Shown one piece after another: positions 6,926 through 12,281 of a DNA stretch of 33,123 bases. Within the stretch, counting starts at the first letter, position 1. Each line of letters starts with the position of its first letter. Origin of the DNA: Coriobacteriales bacterium (GTDB lineage Bacteria; Actinomycetota; Coriobacteriia; Coriobacteriales; UBA8131); NCBI GenBank assembly GCA_031268525.1, contig JAIRXA010000128.1, positions 1 to 33,123 on the forward strand, given 5' to 3'. The position numbers were made by a program, and so were the translations under genes. Under the pieces are notes generated by a model. The model was not told the origin of the DNA. It saw nothing but the letters and a program-made list of their open reading frames with translations, and did not search any database.

Positions 6926-8311
6926 GTGGCCGAAAAACAAACGATAGAGTGGAAGTCATCCTGGCATGATGATTGGGTCAAATGGATATGCGGATATGCC
7001 AATGCGCAGGGCGGAACACTTTACATAGGCAAGGATGATGGTGGTAAGGTCGTGGGCATCAAGAACGTCAAGAAGCTCTCAGAGGACATCCCCAACAAGA
7101 TACGCAACTACCTCGGCATAGTCCCCGAGGTAAATATTTTGGACGAGAATGGACTGGACTTCATCGAGATAGTCGTTGATCCGTATCCATCACCCATTAG
7201 CTATCACGGCAGATACTACTATCGCTCCGGTAGCGTCAAGAGCGAGTTAACGGGAGCCGCTCTCGATGCATTCTTGCTAAAGAAAATAGGTAAGACTTGG
7301 GACAGCCTTCCGGTTCCCGGATACTCAATCAGCGATTTAAAGAGCGACGCAATCAAGCTGTTTAGAAAGAAGGCTCTACAAAGCGGCAGACTCACCCAAG
7401 GCGAACTGGACGTATCGGATGAGGTTTTGTTTCAAAACCTGCGGCTGATCGAAAACGGCCAGCTCATAACTGCCGCCGTGATGATGTTCCATGATGACCC
7501 TGAAATTTGGGCTAACAGCGCCTATATCAAGATCGGCTATTTTGAGAAATCCGACTCTGATCTGATATACCAAGATGAAATCCACGGGTCGCTTCTCGAG
7601 CAGGTTGATAAGGCAATCGACCTTATATACACCAAGTACCTCAAGGCGTTCATTTGGTATGACGACATTCAGAGAGTTGAGACTTTCATGTTTCCTCGCG
7701 ACGGCTGCCGCGAGCTAGTCTTGAATGCCGTCCAGCATAAGAACTACCAACGCCCGGTGCCCATTCAAATAAGTGTCTACCCAGACAAGATGTACATCTA
7801 CAACATTGGCGAAATGCCAGAAGAAATAACACCTGCCGAGAGACTTTTTACCAAGCATCCATCGCTGCCTCGCAATCCCAATATCGCCACCACTTTCTTT
7901 CGTTCTGGTATGGTAGAGAGTTGGGGTAGGGGCTATGACAAAATCGCTGAAGCTTGTGAGGATGCAAATGCTGCCCTGCCCATCGTAGAGGCGGACTTTG
8001 GCGGATTGATGGTACGTATTGAGGAAAGTCAAAAATTTAGCGAGTTACGCATGGAACATTCCAGTCTGTCGCGGGATGCGACAGAGGATGTTACAGAGGA
8101 TGTTACAGAGAGCGCTACAGAGAAAAACTTGCTGGCATTGATAGCTGCAAATCCACATATTACCCAGATTGAGCTGGCTAAAGAAACAAAAAGGCACCGT
8201 GTCACAATCGCCAGATGGATTAAATCGTTAAAAGACGCGGGACTAATTGAGCGAGTAGGTTCAGATGCGAAAGGCTACTGGAATATCATAGATCCTGACG
8301 ATAAAAAATAG
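6926..8311 (+). CDS. AlbA_2/Schlafen-type ATP-binding transcriptional regulator
   Basis: This 461-residue protein starts with an AlbA_2 (divergent AAA_4/Schlafen-like) domain, residues about 5-125 (TIEWKSSWHDDWVKWICGYAN, then GGTLYIGKDDGGKVVGI). It continues with an ATP-binding region of the HATPase_c_4 type (ELVLNAVQHKNYQRPVPI, about residues 260-350, with FFRSGMVESWGRGYDKI) and ends with a winged helix (ITQIELAKETKRHRVTIARW). A linker of near-repeated TEDVTEDVTES residues joins the last two parts, encoded by 12-bp tandem units at about 8078-8125. Such proteins are usually annotated as putative regulators and are common in mobile and defence islands; the biochemical role is unclear. The GTG start has TTGGAG just upstream. 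GC content is visibly lower than in the flanking operons, consistent with transfer. Confidence 0.8.
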   Translation: MAEKQTIEWKSSWHDDWVKWICGYANAQGGTLYIGKDDGGKVVGIKNVKKLSEDIPNKIRNYLGIVPEVNILDENGLDFIEIVVDPYPSPISYHGRYYYRSGSVKSELTGAALDAFLLKKIGKTWDSLPVPGYSISDLKSDAIKLFRKKALQSGRLTQGELDVSDEVLFQNLRLIENGQLITAAVMMFHDDPEIWANSAYIKIGYFEKSDSDLIYQDEIHGSLLEQVDKAIDLIYTKYLKAFIWYDDIQRVETFMFPRDGCRELVLNAVQHKNYQRPVPIQISVYPDKMYIYNIGEMPEEITPAERLFTKHPSLPRNPNIATTFFRSGMVESWGRGYDKIAEACEDANAALPIVEADFGGLMVRIEESQKFSELRMEHSSLSRDATEDVTEDVTESATEKNLLALIAANPHITQIELAKETKRHRVTIARWIKSLKDAGLIERVGSDAKGYWNIIDPDDKK

Positions 8312-8345
8312 CGCTTTTGCGCTAAAGGAATTAAGAGTTGACAGA

Positions 8346-8490
8346 CATCAAAAGGGCCGTTGTCGAGGATTTTCTACCTTGATTCGGACATTTTTGCGCG
8401 CTGGCCTTTTCTATAACTCTCTGACCTGCTGATTCGTAATCCACACCAATCTGGCTCGTTGAAAAATCCTCGACAACCGCCCTTTTGATG
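8346..8490. repeat. Long inverted repeat with 28-bp arms (MITE-like)
   Basis: The arms 8346-8373 and 8463-8490 are inverted copies matching at 27 of 28 positions and enclosing 89 bases. The arms contain the core GTTGTCGAGGATTTT. The element sits between the AlbA gene and the dinJ promoter. It has no transposase and no obvious protein; a minus-strand frame crosses it but has no credible start. It may be a non-autonomous mobile element, a bidirectional terminator, or the source of a long RNA hairpin. Confidence 0.65.
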
Positions 8491-8563
8491 CAGCAGGCGT
8501 CTCTTGCCCCGCCTTTTTCGTCGACGCCCTTCACACAACCCCCTCTTCGTCTCGGGGGTCGCT

Positions 8564-8636
8564 TTGACAAATTGGTTATATTGCGTTTATATAACAGCTA
8601 CGCTATATTTGCTATATACAAACCTGAGAGGAGTTT
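8564..8636 (+). promoter_or_regulatory. Promoter and operator region of the dinJ-yoeB operon
   Basis: TTGACA (8564-8569) is followed after 18 bases by TATATA (8588-8593). Next come AT-rich near-repeats (GCTATAT and TTGCTATATA, about 8602-8620), typical of the small symmetrical sites bound by ribbon-helix-helix antitoxin/toxin complexes. AGAGGAG precedes the ATG at 8637. Autorepression is the family norm; the exact site is inferred. Confidence 0.55.
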
Positions 8637-8918
8637 ATGGTGACTACGAAACTCGTAGCATTTAGAATTGACGAGCAGGTAAAGGATGATTTTGACAAGT
8701 TCTGCCACCAAGCCGGGCTTAGCGTATCGAGCGCCTATAACCTGTTCGCAAGAACGGTGGTTCGTGAGCAGCGCATACCTTTTGAAATCAGCATGGACCC
8801 GTTTTATTCCAGTGAAAACATGAGTGTCTTGCAAAAGTCAATTAAGGATGCCGAAGATGGCACATTCGGTGCCACGGCTAAGGTAGACGATTTTGATGAA
8901 CTCATGGCGAACCTCTGA
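8637..8918 (+). CDS. dinJ: RelB/DinJ-family antitoxin
   Basis: A 93-residue antitoxin with an N-terminal ribbon-helix-helix (TKLVAFRIDEQVKDDFDKF, then GLSVSSAYNLFARTVV, residues about 4-45) that dimerises and binds DNA. A C-terminal toxin-binding tail (about residues 60-93) follows, ending FDELMANL. Its stop overlaps the toxin start by one base (TGATG), so the two are translationally coupled. It should neutralise the YoeB-like toxin and repress its own promoter just upstream. The symbol reflects family resemblance, not proven orthology. The family assignment is strong. Confidence 0.88.
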   Translation: MVTTKLVAFRIDEQVKDDFDKFCHQAGLSVSSAYNLFARTVVREQRIPFEISMDPFYSSENMSVLQKSIKDAEDGTFGATAKVDDFDELMANL

Positions 8919-9190
8919 TGAAATTCGCCTACACTTCCTCAGCATTGCGGGATCTGAAGGATTGGAAGAAGCAACACGATCAGGAAGTCATCGATATCAT
9001 CAAGGATATCGAGAGGGAGATCGCCATAGACCCAACAGCAACCGGAGGTAAATATAAGCCCGAGAAGCTGAAACATGAACTGTCCGGTTGGTATTCAAGG
9101 CGTATCACGCAGGTGGACAGATTTGTCTATCGCCCCAGCCCAGATGACCCCGATATTGTCGAGGTCGTCCAGTGTAAGGGGCATTACTGA
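8918..9190 (+). CDS. YoeB/RelE-family mRNA interferase toxin
   Basis: A 90-residue toxin of the Txe/YoeB branch of the RelE superfamily, expected to cut mRNA at the ribosomal A site. Diagnostic features are KPEKLKHELSGWYSRRIT, DRFVYRP and the C-terminal HY, matching the conserved Glu/Arg/His/Tyr set of YoeB. It pairs here with a DinJ-like antitoxin rather than the YefM antitoxin of E. coli YoeB, a mixing often seen between RelE-superfamily toxins and antitoxin families. It is full length and looks active. Confidence 0.88.
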   Translation: MKFAYTSSALRDLKDWKKQHDQEVIDIIKDIEREIAIDPTATGGKYKPEKLKHELSGWYSRRITQVDRFVYRPSPDDPDIVEVVQCKGHY

Positions 9191-9276
9191 TTACAGACGG
9201 TAAGACCACACACCACCGCAGCACATCTCCATCATGAGGCTTTTTATGGAAAGAAATGTAGCGAGCAGCCAGTCAA

Positions 9277-9414
9277 GTGAAACAAAGGGATGTTCGTGAA
9301 TTGCTGGGAATCGGTGAGGCTGTCGCCAAAGATGTATTGAGAAGTATTGCTGAATCCGATCAGACGGAAGCGGTTGGCAGCAAGAAGGCTCGAATATGCC
9401 TACTGCATAAATAG
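9277..9414 (+). pseudogene. Possible fragment of a small DNA-binding protein
   Basis: A 45-codon frame with a GTG start reads VKQRDVRELLGIGEAVAKDV and then a short basic tail. The RDVRELLGIGEAVAKDVLRSI part resembles the helix-turn-helix of excisionase-like or small regulatory proteins. There is no good ribosome binding site, a stop lies just upstream, and the end overlaps the convergent GNAT gene, so it may be a remnant. Identification is weak; it matters only because such proteins often accompany integrative elements. Apart from this, 9191-9399 shows nothing else. Confidence 0.25.
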
Positions 9415-9987
9415 GGGTATCTTTGGCAACAGCTTGAACATCTTGTACAAGCCGTGCACAGGCTCATCCTTCGAAATTAACTCATAACCGTGATGTTGAT
9501 AGAACTTTACCATGTGCTCTTTGCAGTCTACATAGATAAGCATGCCGCCCAGAGTTTGCCTGCCTATCTCGATTAAGGATTCTGCGTCAGCAATCATCTC
9601 TGCACCGTCTATCACAGAGCCGTCAAAACTGTCATCACGAGCAAGTTGAGCGATTAACAGTCCCGGGAAATTGTTTTGACTGTCACGTCCAGGTTTACTG
9701 TGCAAAACCTTCTTACGTCTACTACGACTGACTGCGGTGTAATCAACTGAAGTAATAGCAATCGTAATATAAGCGGCAAGCTTGGTCTTTTCGGCCGAAC
9801 CCTCTAAATAGAGATAGGTTCTTCCTAACCCAGCTCGCTCATAATCTATTGCTTTTGTATGAATAAATGACTCGATATCACTATCTCGGGCACAAGAAAA
9901 CTCCCCGAGTTGTTTCCCAAGGAGTTTCTGTGGATAGCTAATGAGCAATAGCTCACGAAGCGATTGAAACCTAAGAGCGTTTGTCAC
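9400..9987 (-). CDS. GNAT-family acetyltransferase, probable toxin
   Basis: A 195-residue protein with GNAT features in the C-terminal half: a beta-strand region (LAAYITIAITSVDY), a long helix after RDDSFDGSVIDGAEMIAD, and the typical end motif MVKFYQHHGYELI. The acetyl-CoA loop is degenerate relative to the classical Q/RxxGxG. Small GNAT proteins encoded with a tiny upstream partner commonly are toxins of the TacT/AtaT kind that acetylate aminoacyl-tRNA. The GTG at 9987 is taken as start; it lies inside the end of the antitoxin gene with a 17-base overlap in another frame, implying coupled translation. The longer upstream frame is just the antitoxin gene read out of frame. Substrate is inferred only from the toxin-like arrangement. 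Confidence 0.72.
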   Translation of the reverse strand: MTNALRFQSLRELLLISYPQKLLGKQLGEFSCARDSDIESFIHTKAIDYERAGLGRTYLYLEGSAEKTKLAAYITIAITSVDYTAVSRSRRKKVLHSKPGRDSQNNFPGLLIAQLARDDSFDGSVIDGAEMIADAESLIEIGRQTLGGMLIYVDCKEHMVKFYQHHGYELISKDEPVHGLYKMFKLLPKIPLFMQ

Positions 9988-10250
9988 CAGAGTACTTTCT
10001 TTCAAGGTCGCGCATAATCTCTTGTGGGTCAGCCCACGTGATGGTTGATTCGCGCGGCTTGGGTGGATTTGCATCCATACGTTCCATCGCATTCACGATT
10101 TGCTCGAACGAGTCATCGTTGAGATAGACCGTCCTACCGATACTCTCTGTTGCCATGAGCGCCCTCCTTTCCATTTTTCGGTCGCCTTAATACTACCACG
10201 GCCGCTAACGGCGGCACCTCTCAATAATCTCAAATTCACCCAAATATGCA
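9835..10250. repeat. 416-bp direct repeat, copy B
   Basis: Partner of copy A at 6365-6780, same orientation and length, about 91% identical by hand count. In this copy the antitoxin is complete and the GNAT frame runs on beyond the repeat to an intact end. The region between the copies (6781-9834) carries the AlbA-type gene, the inverted repeat and dinJ-yoeB. Confidence 0.92.
9971..10156 (-). CDS. Small antitoxin of the GNAT toxin pair
   Basis: A 61-residue protein (MATESIGRTVYLNDDSFEQ at the start, SGDKRS at the end), about 90% identical to the orphan copy at 6501-6686. The ATG at 10156 is preceded by GAAAGGAGG on the minus strand. Its 3' end overlaps the GNAT start by 17 bases, the antitoxin-first order usual for such pairs. 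It does not look like the DUF1778 antitoxins that usually partner GNAT toxins, so the pair may be a less-studied combination. Function is inferred from position and coupling. Confidence 0.68.
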   Translation of the reverse strand: MATESIGRTVYLNDDSFEQIVNAMERMDANPPKPRESTITWADPQEIMRDLERKYSGDKRS

Positions 10251-10385
10251 GGAAAAGAGGTCTGCCTGTGCACTGATAGATACCTACTCCCTCGTTAGTT
10301 GGCCAAAACCTTTCCAGAACTTGAACAGAACCTAAATCAAATCCAAACAACTCGTTAAGAATGGAGGCAGAACAGTGCCTGTTGT

Positions 10386-10469
10386 TCAAAGCACATCTTT
10401 TGGATTGCTTGCGGCCGTCTGTGCCTTGAGAATTTCGTATGACAGCAAGACAACGGCCCGCTCTTTCAT
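10386..10469 (-). pseudogene. C-terminal remnant of a PucR/CdaR-type regulator
   Basis: The minus strand encodes KERAVVLLSYEILKAQTAA then SNPKDVL and a stop. About 20 of these 27 residues match the last residues of the regulator at 21760-23262 (EERAFILLSYEILRAQTVL, SNPGDVL). Nothing of the rest of that gene is present; upstream on the minus strand are two imperfect 18-bp tandem units (about 10455-10500) with GATGAAAGAG. It marks the site of a deleted or recombined paralogue. Otherwise 10251-10520 shows no gene. Confidence 0.75.
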
Positions 10470-10520
10470 AAAGGCCTACTCTTTCATCAAGGCCCACTCT
10501 TCAAGCGGGATCCCTGCCTG

Positions 10521-11990
10521 TCATCCGTTAAGCACTTCGGGCCCGTCGGAGCGGGTCTCTTCCAGCAGATCGAGCAACTCCTGGCGGGAGTGGACCCCGA
10601 GCTTTTGGTAGATGCGCTGGCGATGGGTGCTTACCGTTCCCGCCGAGATATTGAGCGAGTGCTGGATATAGGAAGTATCACGTCCCTTTACGAGGCAGAC
10701 CAGCACCTCGTTCTCGCGTTGTGACAGCGAGAACTGGTGGGACAATTTCTGACAACGGGACTGCAGGCTCCCACGTCGTACACCATAGCCAGTTGTAATG
10801 GTCGTGATGGTGCGCTCAGGCAGGATAAAGACATAGCTTGCCACCACACAGATGATAAGGATTGCAACCAGGAAGAAGGGCATCACGGGCGCGTCGATAT
10901 GAAGCATTTCCATGAACGGCAAGGGAGGATAGAAGCTCCCGAGGAACACGCCAATGGCCCAGCCACCTCGTCCAAGGCCAAACACCTGGACAGCCGATAT
11001 ATGGTACCGAAAGCATATGTTGGAAAGCGCAATCCAGAAGATGAGTTCAAAGCAGCCATAGCCGGCGTTGACGATGACCGATGACAGAGTTCCCAGCATG
11101 CCGAGGAACGGCGAAAACAGGACACCGACGATCATGAAGATGAGGACGAAGCGATAGATGAAGCCCATATCCGACTTCTTCGATACGAAAATGGTTATGA
11201 AGATGAGTACCGCGATGATAAGTGTCGAGATGAACAGGGTGAGGGCATACGACATCTCCGCAGCGACCAGGGAAGGAGCGGCGGCAGCAGCGCGAGGAAT
11301 GTTGCTTATGACGCCGAGCAGCGCAGCATGAACAAAGCTGATGATGAGGGCGACGACGGCAACCCTGAAGACATTGGCCTCACCGCCCGGGATTGGATGG
11401 GTTTCGCGCTCGCCGGGAACGTCCCTCAGCGCACGCATGAGGACAAGCCCCGACAACAGCGGCAGGATTGTACCAGCCAGGATATACAGTAGATTGGACG
11501 ACAGCAGCAGGAACAGCGCATAGATGAACAGTGCGAGCATGAAGGCCAGAGCGGAATGAATCTGTGCCGTCGTCGAATCGGACGAGCCATACACCTCGCC
11601 CCAGTACAGCAACAGGAAGCCCGAGCCTATTCCGGTGCAGATCCCACAGAGCAGTGGCCATGCCAGAGCGCTGTTGGAATCGGTTGCGGTAAGGAGGAGG
11701 AGCGAGCCGACCGACACGAGTAGGGGGCTTGCCACCATGACTGCCCGCGCCTGCATGAGCCGCTTCATCTGTCTGGGAAGCAGGCCGCCAGCCAGCAGGA
11801 TAAGGCTCAACGCTATGAGCGAGCAGGGGTAGATCAGATCCGCGTGGCTGCCATTTGTGCTGACACCCACCATTGCTTTCGCCGAGAAGAAGAATGTCGC
11901 TATCCAGGCCCTATGGAGTGCGAGACCAATAACACCCGGATTGGAGAACTCGGAGAAACTTGATCTGAAGAATGTGTCAAGTCTGTTCAC
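10521..11990 (-). CDS. LuxR-family regulator with 12-helix membrane sensor domain
   Basis: The 489-residue product has about twelve hydrophobic segments across residues 20-415 resembling an MFS-like fold, then a cytoplasmic LuxR/GerE helix-turn-helix at the C-terminus (FSLSQRENEVLVCLVKGRD, then SAGTVSTHRQRIYQKLGVHS). This architecture is greatly expanded in Eggerthella and relatives, where such proteins sit beside reductase genes and are thought to sense their substrates. It is divergent from the molybdoenzyme operon starting at 12282, which it probably activates. The GTG at 11990 was chosen because the membrane domain begins soon after it; the frame stays open to 12095, but that part is polar and unlike the family. 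The extracellular or membrane ligand is unknown. Confidence 0.88.
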   Translation of the reverse strand: MNRLDTFFRSSFSEFSNPGVIGLALHRAWIATFFFSAKAMVGVSTNGSHADLIYPCSLIALSLILLAGGLLPRQMKRLMQARAVMVASPLLVSVGSLLLLTATDSNSALAWPLLCGICTGIGSGFLLLYWGEVYGSSDSTTAQIHSALAFMLALFIYALFLLLSSNLLYILAGTILPLLSGLVLMRALRDVPGERETHPIPGGEANVFRVAVVALIISFVHAALLGVISNIPRAAAAAPSLVAAEMSYALTLFISTLIIAVLIFITIFVSKKSDMGFIYRFVLIFMIVGVLFSPFLGMLGTLSSVIVNAGYGCFELIFWIALSNICFRYHISAVQVFGLGRGGWAIGVFLGSFYPPLPFMEMLHIDAPVMPFFLVAILIICVVASYVFILPERTITTITTGYGVRRGSLQSRCQKLSHQFSLSQRENEVLVCLVKGRDTSYIQHSLNISAGTVSTHRQRIYQKLGVHSRQELLDLLEETRSDGPEVLNG

Positions 11991-12281
11991 GCAAACCTGC
12001 CAGTCTGCCGAATCGCCATGTCGCCCTTTTGCTCTTGCTCTTTGCGACCTGCCGCCCAGTATATCATGCTTCCTGATGACACGAATCCTCCCCAATCATG
12101 CTTCTCATAAGATGGCGCCCCGCCCGTGGGCCCCTACCATGAATACCACCATGCCTCAGTAAGAGGCTCCAGCAACAGACTTCGGCAGGCTTCGGCAGGT
12201 ATCAAGACAGGGCAAGAAAGAGGGCGTCAGGGTACGCTTCGTGCCAGAAGTACCGAATCGAACAGGAGGACGGGAGGATCT
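11991..12281. other. Divergent intergenic region of LuxR and molybdoenzyme operon
   Basis: These 291 bases must hold both promoters. A perfect 10-bp tandem repeat CTTCGGCAGG lies at 12180-12199, and the operon start at 12282 is preceded by AGGAGG (12265-12270) and GGGAGG (12272-12277). No consensus -10/-35 pair is evident, which fits activator-dependent transcription. No gene is seen. Confidence 0.45.

Noticed and set aside
8331..8570. 79-codon minus-strand frame across the inverted repeat
   Set aside because: It exists because both repeat arms are open; no ribosome site, and the promoter of dinJ lies at its start.
10093..10497. 134-codon minus-strand frame overlapping the PucR remnant and repeat B
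   Set aside because: It runs in a different frame from both the remnant and the antitoxin and matches no family.
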